Assembly (NCBI RefSeq): GCF_963677075.1
Contig: NZ_OY781873.1
Span: forward strand, 3,063,715-3,127,714
DNA: 64,000 bases
Direction: 5' to 3'
Origin: an uncultured Sphaerochaeta sp.
GTDB lineage: Bacteria; Spirochaetota; Spirochaetia; Sphaerochaetales; Sphaerochaetaceae
The stretch's first letter is position 1; the number at the start of each line of letters is the position of its first letter. Made by a program: the position numbers and the translations under genes. Under the pieces are notes generated by a model. It made no database searches, was not told where the DNA came from, and was given only the letters and a program-made list of their open reading frames with translations. Shown here piece by piece: positions 43,741 through 51,282 of the stretch.

Positions 43741-43752
43741 GGGGAATATTGA

Positions 43753-43956
43753 ATGATTAGTAAAAAGACATTAGACAGCAGCAACCTCTGGGTTGGCCTC
43801 TGGATCAAATGGAGAGGGAAGAAGGTTCATCTGATCTCTGCCTTTGCAGGAGAAGATGGATTGTACCAGGTTCATTATGATTACAAGGGCGCCGTGTATG
43901 TTGATCTCGATGTTCCTGAGCAGGAGATATCGAAAGCCCTGATCATTGAGGTTTAA
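43753..43956 (+). CDS. Small early protein, 67 aa
   Basis: Beta-rich protein starting MISKKTLDSSNLWVGLWIKW with HLISAFAGEDGLYQVHYDYK. No family recognised. Preceded by GAGGGGAAT. Followed by a GTTTA-rich repeat element. Confidence 0.6.
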   Translation: MISKKTLDSSNLWVGLWIKWRGKKVHLISAFAGEDGLYQVHYDYKGAVYVDLDVPEQEISKALIIEV

Positions 43957-44002
43957 ACGGTTTATTGGCCGTTTAATGAGTGTTTAAACACTTGGTAAAA
44001 GG
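43957..44002 (+). repeat. GTTTA-rich intergenic element with AGTGTTTAAACACT palindrome
   Basis: Contains two GTTTA-T/C-TGGCC-type blocks and the perfect 14-bp palindrome AGTGTTTAAACACT (about 43978-43991), followed by TTGGTAAAAGG. Similar blocks occur at 9506-9525 and at 14050-14098 (minus strand), each in front of or beside a phage gene boundary, suggesting a shared regulatory or protein-binding element. Confidence 0.5.
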
Positions 44003-44016
44003 AGGGTCCAATTGTT

Positions 44017-44352
44017 ATGGAAAAGGATGATAAATTCAGAAGAGAGTGTTTCAAGGGCTTTAATGAAGAAACTTTATATTCAATGTCATTATATAAAATG
44101 AATGAAATCTATATAGATTGGCTTGAATCAGAATTAGAAGAAGCCAGAGCCAAGGCTGAGACTAATAAACAGCTGAACCAGCCACCAAGCTTTCCGTATG
44201 AATATGAACTATTTCTTGTTTATTTCCAAAGGAATCAAGGGGACTTCAGAAAGACTGTACACGCCTTAACTTTTGATGGCAGATGTTCATTAGAAGTCAT
44301 GCAATGGTTTGCTTTGAGACTTGGAATATCATGGGAACCCGAATGGAGATGA
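44017..44352 (+). CDS. Early-region protein, 111 aa
   Basis: Hypothetical; charged helical N-terminus (MEKDDKFRRECFKGFNEETL, ESELEEARAKAETNK) and an aromatic C-terminus ending LGISWEPEWR. AT-rich. Good Shine-Dalgarno AAAGGAGGG upstream. Confidence 0.6.
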   Translation: MEKDDKFRRECFKGFNEETLYSMSLYKMNEIYIDWLESELEEARAKAETNKQLNQPPSFPYEYELFLVYFQRNQGDFRKTVHALTFDGRCSLEVMQWFALRLGISWEPEWR

Positions 44353-44355
44353 AAA

Positions 44356-44676
44356 ATGGAAAAGACGGAAATGATGCTTTACTATGAAAAGGAAACCAGG
44401 AAACCAAGTACCCGGTTTGTTAATGATGGTATCCATATGTTTGGTTCAATTGAAGTCTGGCACTATGAGTATGTGAGATGGCTTGAGAAGAAGGCAAAGA
44501 GAAACATCTCAATAGACCTAGCATTGCTGAAGAGATCCGATCAACTACATGCATCAGTCATTGAACAGAGCACTTATATAGAGAATGAGTTAAAAAGGCT
44601 TGTCATAGAACCTGATACTAGCTTTGAAATACTAGATAGAGCAAATCTAAAAAATGAGGAGGTATCTATAGGATAA
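44356..44676 (+). CDS. Last early-region protein, 106 aa
   Basis: Hypothetical; helical and charged, beginning MEKTEMMLYYEKETRKPSTR. It shares a short WLE segment near its middle with the previous gene but no wider similarity is obvious. AT-rich. A terminator follows. Confidence 0.6.
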   Translation: MEKTEMMLYYEKETRKPSTRFVNDGIHMFGSIEVWHYEYVRWLEKKAKRNISIDLALLKRSDQLHASVIEQSTYIENELKRLVIEPDTSFEILDRANLKNEEVSIG

Positions 44677-44712
44677 ATGATCTACCAACAATAAACAGAT
44701 AAAGAGGTTTAG

Positions 44713-44735
44713 CCGGTCCACCAGGGCCGGTTTTT
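44713..44735 (+). terminator. Terminator of the prophage early operon
   Basis: CCGGTCC (44713-44719), loop ACCA, GGGCCGG (44724-44730; one T:G pair), then TTTTT (44731-44735). Good Rho-independent terminator about 37 bases after the last early gene. Confidence 0.85.
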
Positions 44736-45130
44736 CTATGTGCTTATTACCTTTTAAAAGGTAGTTAGCCTACATTTATCAGCTCAGGATTTACCGGCAG
44801 ATTTTATAAAATCAATGGATTTGGGATAGAATTGTGCAAGAAAAGAGGGATGTAAGCTATGCTAGATTATCCTCATAAAAACGGTAGAACTAACCAACTA
44901 CAGTATAGCAAATACCTTGTCAAATAGCCATACCAAGACCTTGTTTATTATAGATTTATCTATATTTTTCTCTGCAAAGATAGGAACATTCAGGAGCCTC
45001 TTTGCCTCCCATGGCACCACATGGTGAAGCAGGTTTGGATCAGCCTCTTACATAGTGTTTAGGAACCCTTCAAGAGCTGTTTAAAAACACGCTATTACCA
45101 AGTAAAGCACGGAAAAACACGGTATAAATT
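44736..45130. other. Prophage right-end non-coding region
   Basis: No convincing gene. It contains a perfect 16-bp palindrome TACCTTTTAAAAGGTA (44748-44763) and a GTTTA-like stretch (about 45078-45106: CTGTTTAAAAACACG, TTACCAAGTAAAG) related to the intergenic elements elsewhere in the prophage. AT-rich throughout. Confidence 0.5.
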
Positions 45131-45192
45131 GTTCATTTATTTCGGGATTGTGTGTTCAAAAGTCTGGATTTTTTGTTCAAAAATTTTGGATT
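45131..45192 (-). repeat. Right-end transposase-binding-type repeats (three copies)
   Basis: Read inward on the minus strand: AATCCAAAATTTTTGAAC (45192-45175), AATCCAGACTTTTGAAC (45170-45154) and AATCCCGAAATAAATGAAC (45149-45131). Spacing 22 and 21 bases, like the 22-bp MuA sites R1-R3. They mirror the AATCCA-GAAC repeats at the left end. Confidence 0.8.
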
Positions 45193-45197
45193 GTACA

Positions 45198-45202
45198 GTA
45201 AT
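45198..45202. repeat. Target-site duplication, right copy (GTAAT)
   Basis: Exact copy of 9308-9312, directly after the right terminus ...TGTACA. Confidence 0.9.
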
Positions 45203-45242
45203 GCTGGTTGTCTCTCTACAACATTATGAGCATACTTGTAAG

Positions 45243-45311
45243 TGAAGAGAGGGAGCTAACCGGCTGAGCATCTGAGCGCTACTGGCAAGTGGTCGGGGAT
45301 TCCTCTCTTCA
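45243..45311. other. Host inverted repeat, possible structured RNA
   Basis: TGAAGAGAGG (45243-45252) pairs perfectly with CCTCTCTTCA (45302-45311) across 49 bases; ACC/GGT pairing inside may extend it. No ORF. It resembles neither a terminator (no U tract) nor a riboswitch I know. It could be the core of a small RNA, or a remnant of the host locus interrupted by the prophage. Confidence 0.3.
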
Positions 45312-45401
45312 TCTGTTCAGTTGCTCCTGCAGGAACCCTAAATTCCGTAAGCCCATTCAAGATTATTACGTTAGCGCTACATTGAGCGAATGGTTTCCTC
45401 T

Positions 45402-45436
45402 AAAAGCAAAACTCCCCATCCGTATAGGACAGGGAG
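45402..45436 (-). terminator. Terminator of tRNA-Phe
   Basis: On the minus strand, after the tRNA, CTCCC-TG-TCC-TATAC-GGA-TG-GGGAG (45436-45412) forms an 8-bp stem with an internal mismatch and is followed by TTTTGCTTTT (45411-45402). Confidence 0.75.
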
Positions 45437-45446
45437 CTCTCTGTTT

Positions 45447-45519
45447 TGCCGCCTCTCAGAATTGAACTGAGGACACAAGGATTTTCAGTCCTTTGCTCTA
45501 CCAACTGAGCTAAAGCGGC
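45447..45519 (-). tRNA. tRNA-Phe (GAA)
   Basis: 73-base cloverleaf read on the minus strand: acceptor GCCGCTT paired with AGGCGGC (one G:T), D arm GCTCAGTTGGTAGAGC, anticodon loop CTGAAAA with anticodon GAA, and TPsiC arm TCAGTTCAATTCTGA. Discriminator base A; the 3' CCA is not encoded. Confidence 0.95.
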
Positions 45520-45532
45520 GTCAACGTCATCT

Positions 45533-45562
45533 TGTATACCCTAATTTTCTCACACTTGTCAA
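45533..45562 (-). promoter_or_regulatory. tRNA-Phe promoter
   Basis: TTGACA (45562-45557), 18-base spacer, TATACA (45538-45533), about 14 bases before the tRNA 5' end. Confidence 0.7.
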
Positions 45563-45626
45563 CACCTTTTGGGAAAAACAGGGGAATCTTGCCCAAACAA
45601 CCCCCATCTGTTACAGTCTGGTTGTC

Positions 45627-46490
45627 ATGAACACCACACAACCGGTACTGCTTTCAGTCGAACATTTGAGCTTCTCCTTTTCCAAGGACAAGCAAATTCT
45701 TGGGGACATAAGCTTCTCAGTCAGCCAAGGAAGCTTCACACTTATCAGTGGGCCAAATGGTGCTGGTAAAAGCATCCTCCTGCGTTGTCTCAAGGGTTTA
45801 CTGAAACCTAGCGGTGGATCAATCTACCTCTCGGGAGAGGATGTAACAAAGAATCCGAGACTTCACTCCATAGGTTTGGTATTCCAGGATGCTGATACCC
45901 AGATAGTAGGACAGACGGTGGAGAAGGATATCCGTTTCGGTATGGAAAACCTCTCTGTGGATGAAACCGAACAACAGAAAAGACTGGATGAAGTGCTTGC
46001 CCTGATGAACCTCCAGAACCAGAGAGACCAGCGTCCTCGTACGCTCAGTGGAGGGGAAAAGAGAAAACTCTCGATGAAACCGAACAACAGAAAAGACTGG
46101 ATGAAGTGCTTGCCCTGATGAACCTCCAGAACCAGAGAGACCAGCGTCCTCGTACGCTCAGTGGAGGGGAAAAGAGAAAACTCTCGATAGCTGGTATTTT
46201 GGTCATGGAAACTGATCATTCTTGATGAGCCGTTTGCCAACCTCGACTACCGCTCTGCAGTAAGTGTATTGGAAACACTGCTTGCACTGCAGCAAAGTGG
46301 ACACACGATCATCATCGTCAGCCATGAAATCGACAAGGTCCTTGCACATGCTGACCAGGTACTTGTACTGGAAGCAGGAATGGTTGCTGTACAAGGGACA
46401 AAACACTCTGTTTTTGAACACCTCGAAGACCATGGCATGTATGTTCCGAAAACAAGCAATGTTGAGGACCTGACATGGCTGAAGCACTGA
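45627..46490 (+). pseudogene. ECF/cobalt transporter ATPase (CbiO/EcfA-like), broken by a tandem duplication
   Basis: Intact N-terminal ABC domain: GPNGAGKSILL (Walker A), GLVFQDADTQIVG (Q loop) and LSGGEKRKLS (signature). A 113-base unit starting at 45960 is repeated exactly at 46073 (second copy ends near 46187), which shifts the frame by two, so the first frame ends at 46118 after 163 codons. A second small lesion near 46208-46212 (ATGGAA then ACTGATC, as if about 5 bases were lost) returns the downstream part (LIILDEPFANLD, IIIVSHEID, Walker B and H loop) to the first frame, ending at 46490. Without the lesions it would encode about 251 aa. The ancestral gene would energise the adjacent EcfT. 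Assembly error is possible. Confidence 0.85.
45960..46187 (+). repeat. Tandem 113-bp duplication inside the ecfA-like gene
   Basis: GATGAAACCGAACAACAG... to ...AAACTCTC appears at 45960-46072 and again at 46073-46185; the copies look identical, with GAT microhomology at the borders. Perfect identity implies a recent event or an assembly artefact. Confidence 0.9.
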
Positions 46491-47182
46491 TCTTTCACTA
46501 CCGGAAACAAGATAGCTTTCTCAACCACTGCAACCCGATGACCAAGTTTCTCTCTGTCATCGTCCTCTGCCTTGCCCTGATCTATATCTCACTATGGGGC
46601 ATTCTGATTATTTTCTCTGCCTTGCTGATCGCTGGCATTTCACAACGCTTACCGCTTAGGCAGTACCAGAGAGAGCTCAGGTTCTTCTTGGTCCTCCTGG
46701 CCCTGATCACCATCATGGAATACGTTTCCAGCAACGACTATCTTATTACGGCCTCTGCATTCTTCCGGTTCAGCACCATCATACTCTCAGGCATCCTTAT
46801 TGCAGATAGTACCGCCCCAGACGATCTTGCCAGGTCACTGGGGAGTCTATTGGACAAGATACCCTTCATCAATGGTTGGAGAATAGCAAGCAGTATTGAA
46901 CTCACGCTCTCTCTCCTTCCCATGATATTCGATGCCTCCCTTGAAGCAAATACCGCTAGGAAGGCAAGGATCGAGAGAAGAAGCAACCTGTACAGAACCA
47001 TCATCGGACTGTCCACCAGTATCTTCCTCTTGTTACTGGATAAGGCAGAGGACCTTTCACTTGCCCTTGAAGCAAGAAACTACGACCCAGACATGCCGCG
47101 TACCCGCCTTCGCTATGGGAGGACTGATGTACTGCTCTGTATATTGGTCATACTGATCACTGCTGCCAGTTTCGTGGTATAA
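46475..47182 (+). CDS. ecfT: ECF transporter transmembrane subunit EcfT (CbiQ-like)
   Basis: Couples ATPases to a vitamin- or metal-binding S component in energy-coupling-factor transporters. 235 aa with about five membrane segments (SVIVLCLALIYISLWGILII, FFLVLLALITIMEYV, IIGLSTSIFLLLLD, VLLCILVILITAASFVV) and the coupling-helix type motifs EANTARKARIER and LALEARNYD. Overlaps the broken ATPase gene by 16 bases. No S component is present in the window, so the substrate is unknown; with the ATPase broken the module may depend on another ATPase. Confidence 0.85.
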   Translation: MAEALIFHYRKQDSFLNHCNPMTKFLSVIVLCLALIYISLWGILIIFSALLIAGISQRLPLRQYQRELRFFLVLLALITIMEYVSSNDYLITASAFFRFSTIILSGILIADSTAPDDLARSLGSLLDKIPFINGWRIASSIELTLSLLPMIFDASLEANTARKARIERRSNLYRTIIGLSTSIFLLLLDKAEDLSLALEARNYDPDMPRTRLRYGRTDVLLCILVILITAASFVV

Positions 47183-47189
47183 TAATCCC

Positions 47190-47738
47190 ATGCAAGACAA
47201 AGAGAGTGTAAGGGCACAGCTGATATCCCAAGAGAGAGCATTGCGAGGAACTGATTTCTCCGAAGAAGATCGCTTGAGTTGCTCTGCATTGCTCTCTAGT
47301 GCGCTCTACAAAGATGCCTCTTGGATCTTTGGCTTCTTCCCCCTTCCATCCGAGGTTGATATCAGAGTCGTTCTGCTTGATGCAATAGCACACAAGCATC
47401 TTGCCTTACCACTTTGCAGGCCTGATGGTACCATGAGCTTTCAGGAAGTGTTGAGCCTGGATCATTTACATACAGGAAGTCTGGGAATTACTGAGCCTCT
47501 AGAGGGGAGCGCTGTAATGCCTTCCAACGACACCCTTATCCTGGTTCCGGGACTTGCCTTTACCCACCAGAAAGCACGCCTTGGAAGAGGCAAAGGCTAC
47601 TACGATCGGTTTCTACATTTGTATAGAGAATCATACACGCTCGGCATCTGCCGGAAACATCAACTTCTTAAGAGCATCCCAACTGATCAGTGGGACATTG
47701 GGGTCAATGGACTATTATGTGGAGGAGCCTTCTACTAA
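47190..47738 (+). CDS. 5-formyltetrahydrofolate cyclo-ligase
   Basis: Converts 5-formyl-THF to 5,10-methenyl-THF with ATP. Diagnostic C-terminal motif LVPGLAFTHQKARLGRGKGY followed by YDRFL; ATP-binding N-terminal basic region and FFPLPSEVDIRVV are also typical. 182 aa. Starts 7 bases after ecfT; convergent with the PTS IIA-like gene, overlapping it by 24 bases. It recycles folate used by the purine operon's formyltransferases. Confidence 0.93.
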   Translation: MQDKESVRAQLISQERALRGTDFSEEDRLSCSALLSSALYKDASWIFGFFPLPSEVDIRVVLLDAIAHKHLALPLCRPDGTMSFQEVLSLDHLHTGSLGITEPLEGSAVMPSNDTLILVPGLAFTHQKARLGRGKGYYDRFLHLYRESYTLGICRKHQLLKSIPTDQWDIGVNGLLCGGAFY

Positions 47739-48242
47739 ACTGGGCCGCTGGCAGAACCAGACAAACTCCTGCTTAGCCATCATGGAAAGGAACCGCCGGC
47801 AAGCCTCGTCACTCTTGCTTTGGTGCAGATTCAGGAGGTGTTCTCTCATCTGCTCGGTACGCACTCCTCTCAGAATGGAACTCAAGGCACCTAGGTACTC
47901 CATCTGGATGGACGGGGAAGAGGCAATCACAAACAGGAGATGGACAGGCATCCCATCACTGCTACCGTACTCTATGCCCTCTTTGCTGATACCCAATGCA
48001 ATGTGGACTTCATTGATACCGAGAATCTTTCCATGGGCAATAGCAACCCCATGTCCAATACCCGTTGACTGTATATGCTCACGACGAAGCACCCCGCGCT
48101 TGAAACGCTCGAGGTCAGGGAGAGACGTGAACACTGAACAGGAATCTATCACTTCCAGGATGGCCTGGGTCTTATCTTTCGACGTAAGCTGACAGATCAC
48201 CGATTGGCAATCATTGAGAATATCCACTGGGTAACTATACAC
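47715..48242 (-). CDS. PTS EIIA type-2 (fructose/PtsN-like) domain protein
   Basis: Phosphocarrier or regulatory PTS domain. The active-site His is in the motif TGIGHGVAIAHGK; the surrounding LRREHIQSTGIGHG and VHLLFVIASSP match the EIIA fructose family. 175 aa, single domain, so possibly regulatory. GTG 48242 is the first possible start and lacks a clear Shine-Dalgarno; the nfnB stop (TAA 48303-48305) is in the same frame, with 20 open sense codons between. Confidence 0.85.
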   Translation of the reverse strand: MYSYPVDILNDCQSVICQLTSKDKTQAILEVIDSCSVFTSLPDLERFKRGVLRREHIQSTGIGHGVAIAHGKILGINEVHIALGISKEGIEYGSSDGMPVHLLFVIASSPSIQMEYLGALSSILRGVRTEQMREHLLNLHQSKSDEACRRFLSMMAKQEFVWFCQRPSLVEGSST

Positions 48243-48302
48243 AAAGGAAGTAAGTGTATCAAGGGAGCGAAACTGGTAAACCAGATCCGCCCCCAGTCTA
48301 CC

Positions 48303-49793
48303 TTATGCCAAATCCTCTAGATAGGCATTCATTGCCTTTGCGGCCTTTCTTCCCTGCCCCATGGCAAGGATAACCGTTGCAGCACCAAGGACGATATCAC
48401 CACCTGCGTAGACTCCCCTAAGCGTGGTCTCACAGGTCTCCTCATTGACAATGAAGTTACCCCTTCGATTAACCTCAATACCATCAGTTGTTGCCTTGAT
48501 GAGAGGATTGCTGTCATTCCCAATGGCAATAATGGCTGTATCGAAGTCAAAGATTTTCTCACTGCCTGGGATCTCTACCGGACGACGACGACCAGAAGCG
48601 TCAGGCTCTCCCAACTCGCAGGTGATCAACTCAACACCGTTTACCCTTCCCTTCTCATCAGCGGTAATCTTCAGGGGCGAGTGGAGGAACAGGAATTTGA
48701 CTCCCTCTTCCTTTGCGTGATTCACTTCCTCGCGACGGGCAGGCATTTCCAACTCTGTACGTCGATAGACGATGAATACTTCCTCTGCACCAAGACGCTT
48801 TGCAGTCCTTGCAGCATCCATTGCAACGTTGCCACCACCGAAGACAGCAACCTTCTTGGATTGGTAGAGAGGGGTGCGTGACTTCCCCACAGCATATGCC
48901 TTCATCAGGTTGCTCCGGGTCAGGTACTCATTTGCTGAGAATACCCCTACATAGTTCTCGCCCTCAATGCCGAGGAACTTGGGAAGTCCTGCTCCCGATC
49001 CGACAAAAACGGCATCAAAGCCATCTCTCTCCATCAGGTCGGTAATTTTTCGTGTCTTTCCTACCAGATAGTTGGGTCTGATCTCAACGCCCATTTCCTT
49101 GAGATTCTGCAATTCATGTTCCACAATCTTCTTGGGAAGACGGAACTCAGGAATACCATAGACCAATACTCCCCCAGCCTTGTGCAAGGCCTCGAACATC
49201 ACAACTGAGTGGCCTTCCCTGCGCAGATCTGCAGCAGCTGAGATACTTGCAGGACCAGACCCTACAACGGCAACCTTGCGCCCACTATCGCTCTTGATGT
49301 GGGGAACCTTCTCAAGATCATGCTCTCTTGCATAGTCAGCAACATAGCGTTCAATGCGACCAATGGAAACCGACTGCTCGACATCCTTGTGCATCTTTCC
49401 TACGGTACAGAACTTCTGGCATTGTGCTTCCTGAGGGCAGACACGACCACAGATGGATGGGAGCAGGCTGCTCTCCTTGATGATCTCCACGGACTTGCCA
49501 TAGTTACCCTTTGCAGCCTCTGCGATGAAAGCAGGGATATCAATGGAAACAGGGCATCCGGCAATACAGGGTTCATTCTTGCACTGGAGACAGCGCATGG
49601 CCTCAACACGGACCTGATTGTCCGTATAACCGAGGGCAACCTCTTCCATATTGCATACACGGACCTCTGGAGCCTGACTTGGCATCTCCTGGAGGGGAAT
49701 CTGTGCCCTATCCCTAGGGCTGAGTGTCTTATCTTTCAGTTGCTCGAGCAACTCTTTTGCTTGGGCGTCAAGTGTTTCTTTCGTTATATGCAT
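48303..49793 (-). CDS. nfnB: NfnB / SudA-type NADP(H)-binding flavoprotein (glutamate synthase small-subunit-like)
   Basis: Large subunit of the electron-bifurcating NADH-dependent reduced ferredoxin:NADP oxidoreductase, or sulfide dehydrogenase. N-terminal [4Fe-4S] region CLQCKNEPCIAGCPVSIDIP and CGRVCPQEAQCQKFC; FAD-binding VAVVGSGPASISAAADLRR; NAD(P)-binding VAVFGGGNVAMDAARTAKR; C-terminal YAGGDIVLGAATVILAMGQG. 496 aa fits NfnB/GltD-like proteins. The gene for NfnA lies 4 bases upstream, which favours Nfn over glutamate synthase. Confidence 0.88.
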   Translation of the reverse strand: MHITKETLDAQAKELLEQLKDKTLSPRDRAQIPLQEMPSQAPEVRVCNMEEVALGYTDNQVRVEAMRCLQCKNEPCIAGCPVSIDIPAFIAEAAKGNYGKSVEIIKESSLLPSICGRVCPQEAQCQKFCTVGKMHKDVEQSVSIGRIERYVADYAREHDLEKVPHIKSDSGRKVAVVGSGPASISAAADLRREGHSVVMFEALHKAGGVLVYGIPEFRLPKKIVEHELQNLKEMGVEIRPNYLVGKTRKITDLMERDGFDAVFVGSGAGLPKFLGIEGENYVGVFSANEYLTRSNLMKAYAVGKSRTPLYQSKKVAVFGGGNVAMDAARTAKRLGAEEVFIVYRRTELEMPARREEVNHAKEEGVKFLFLHSPLKITADEKGRVNGVELITCELGEPDASGRRRPVEIPGSEKIFDFDTAIIAIGNDSNPLIKATTDGIEVNRRGNFIVNEETCETTLRGVYAGGDIVLGAATVILAMGQGRKAAKAMNAYLEDLA

Positions 49794-49797
49794 ATGC

Positions 49798-50646
49798 CTA
49801 AGCCTCTCCTTCGTTGATATTCAGTCCAATATGGCAGCGGTGGTGTGCCTCTGCTTCCTCACTCTTGTAGGTACCGAGACGAAGCAACATATTATCCCAG
49901 TCAACCAGATGACCATCAAATTCAGGACCATCGACACAGACAAACTTTGTCTCTCCGCCGATAGTGACACGACAACCGCCGCACATACCTGTGCCATCGA
50001 TCATGATGGTGTTCAGGGATACAATGGTATGGATGCCATAGGGCTTGGTGGTGAGTGCTGCAAACTTCATCATGACAGGAGGCCCGATAATGACCACACA
50101 ATCGGGTTTGTCCTCTTCACAAATCTCCTTCAAGGGGACAGTCACCAAGGCTTTTCTTCCATAGGAACCATCATCAGTGACAACAATCACCTCATCAGCG
50201 GTTTCCCGCATTTCCTCTTCCATGATCAGGAGTTCTTTTGTTCGTGCGCCCATGATCACCGTAACCTCATTGCCGGCTTTCTTCATGCCTTCCACAATAG
50301 GGAAGAGAGGGGCAACACCTATGCCTCCCCCAACACAGACAACCTTTCCATACTTCTTGATATCGGTTGGCTTGCCCAAAGGACCTAACAGGTTTTCAAT
50401 GGTATCCCCGATCTCGAGTAGCGCAAGACGGTGGGTTGTCTCTCCCACTGCCTGGAAGATCAAGGTAATGGAACCTTTTACAGGATCTGCATTGGCTATG
50501 GTCAAAGGAATACGTTCGCCAAATTCCCCACCCATCTGCAGGATGATGAATTGACCGGGTTTTCTTGCCTCTGCGATCTCAGGGGCTTCGATCTCCATGC
50601 GGAACACTTCCTTCGATAACCGTTCTTTAGCCAGAATTTTGTTCAT
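49798..50646 (-). CDS. nfnA: NfnA / ferredoxin-NADP reductase-like subunit
   Basis: Small subunit with FAD/NAD-binding ferredoxin reductase fold and a C-terminal [2Fe-2S] motif. FAD site ERIPLTIANADPVKGSITLI; NAD site VVCVGGGIGVAPLFPI; cluster motif MCGGCRVTIGGETKFVCVDG. 282 aa, typical. Shine-Dalgarno GAGGAGA. With nfnB it balances NADH, NADPH and ferredoxin pools in fermenting anaerobes; family assignment is strong, direction in vivo is inference. Confidence 0.9.
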   Translation of the reverse strand: MNKILAKERLSKEVFRMEIEAPEIAEARKPGQFIILQMGGEFGERIPLTIANADPVKGSITLIFQAVGETTHRLALLEIGDTIENLLGPLGKPTDIKKYGKVVCVGGGIGVAPLFPIVEGMKKAGNEVTVIMGARTKELLIMEEEMRETADEVIVVTDDGSYGRKALVTVPLKEICEEDKPDCVVIIGPPVMMKFAALTTKPYGIHTIVSLNTIMIDGTGMCGGCRVTIGGETKFVCVDGPEFDGHLVDWDNMLLRLGTYKSEEAEAHHRCHIGLNINEGEA

Positions 50647-50847
50647 GTCTTCTCCTCAGCATGATATCTTGACATACCGAAACCTTCCGACAAGGATGCA
50701 GATCGGGATCATGCAAACTGCGCGTGGAAAATATCGCTAATGCTGTCTTACTACGTTGTATTTAGTATTCTTTTATCACTCTGAAGTGTCAAGTATGTCT
50801 TGCCCATCTCCCAATGAGCTGGCACACTACCCATAGGAGAGGTAACC

Positions 50848-51192
50848 ATGATTAAAAAAGCAACAACCATGCAAGAAACCATTAAAGAGAAAATGAGAGA
50901 AGGAACAGGACAGGTCGTCCTGAAAGCCCTTGCTGATGAAGGCAGTGTAGCCCATTGCAGACTCTTCTCCGAGATTCGTCTGGAGAAAGGCTGCAGCATC
51001 GGGGAACACAACCATGTAAACGAAACTGAGTATTACTGGATAACCTCAGGGAAAGGCATTGTTACTGAAGTCGATGGTGACAAGGTCGTGGAAAAAGGAG
51101 ACTTGGTCATCACCGGCGGCGGTGCAAGTCACGCAATCAGGAATGAGGAAGCAGAACCACTGACCTTCCTGGCACTGATCATTCTCGACTGA
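50848..51192 (+). CDS. Small cupin protein
   Basis: Single-domain cupin, 114 aa. Motif 1 GCSIGEHNHVNETEYYWITSGKG (metal-binding His/His/Glu) and motif 2 GDLVITGGGASHAIRNEE with the final His. Probably a metal-binding sugar- or small-molecule-binding protein; substrate unknown. Good Shine-Dalgarno AGGAGAGG. Confidence 0.85.
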   Translation: MIKKATTMQETIKEKMREGTGQVVLKALADEGSVAHCRLFSEIRLEKGCSIGEHNHVNETEYYWITSGKGIVTEVDGDKVVEKGDLVITGGGASHAIRNEEAEPLTFLALIILD

Positions 51193-51213
51193 CATACTTA
51201 CATACCTAATAAG

Positions 51214-51239
51214 ACAGCCTGCAGAAATCTGCAGGCTGT
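51214..51239. terminator. Bidirectional terminator between cupin and hsp20
   Basis: Perfect 11-bp stem ACAGCCTGCAG (51214-51224) and CTGCAGGCTGT (51229-51239) with an AAAT loop. It lies between convergent genes and could serve both; T tracts are short. Confidence 0.8.
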
Positions 51240-51282
51240 TCTATGCAAAGGGGTGGATACTGCTACTATACGGAGTACGTCC

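Larger units (their letters stand above)
9313..45197. mobile_element. Complete Mu-like transposable siphovirus prophage (35,885 bp)
   Basis: Left terminus 5'-TGTTGAATCCA at 9313; right terminus, read inward on the other strand, 5'-TGTACAATCCA ending at 45197. Both share TGT-NN-AATCCA and are flanked by a perfect 5-bp duplication. Inside are a DDE transposase, a MuB-like ATPase, GemA, DUF3164 and DUF3486 proteins, TerL, portal, capsid and a full long-tail module. Early genes (36.5-44.7 kb) point right; the repressor and late genes point left, so the early promoter region is internal rather than at one end as in Mu. No structural gene is visibly broken, so the phage may be functional, although no endolysin was recognised. 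Confidence 0.93.

Noticed and set aside
43518..43760. 80-codon frame overlapping the small membrane gene
   Set aside because: No ribosome site; the 51-aa frame at 43585 has a strong one and two clear membrane helices.
45447..45519. tRNA-Phe as the prophage attachment site
   Set aside because: The prophage ends 250 bases away at a random-looking 5-bp duplication, as expected for transposition rather than site-specific integration.
45540..45626. Cobalamin or other riboswitch before the ECF genes
   Set aside because: Only about 100 bases are available and none of the conserved riboswitch boxes I know is present.
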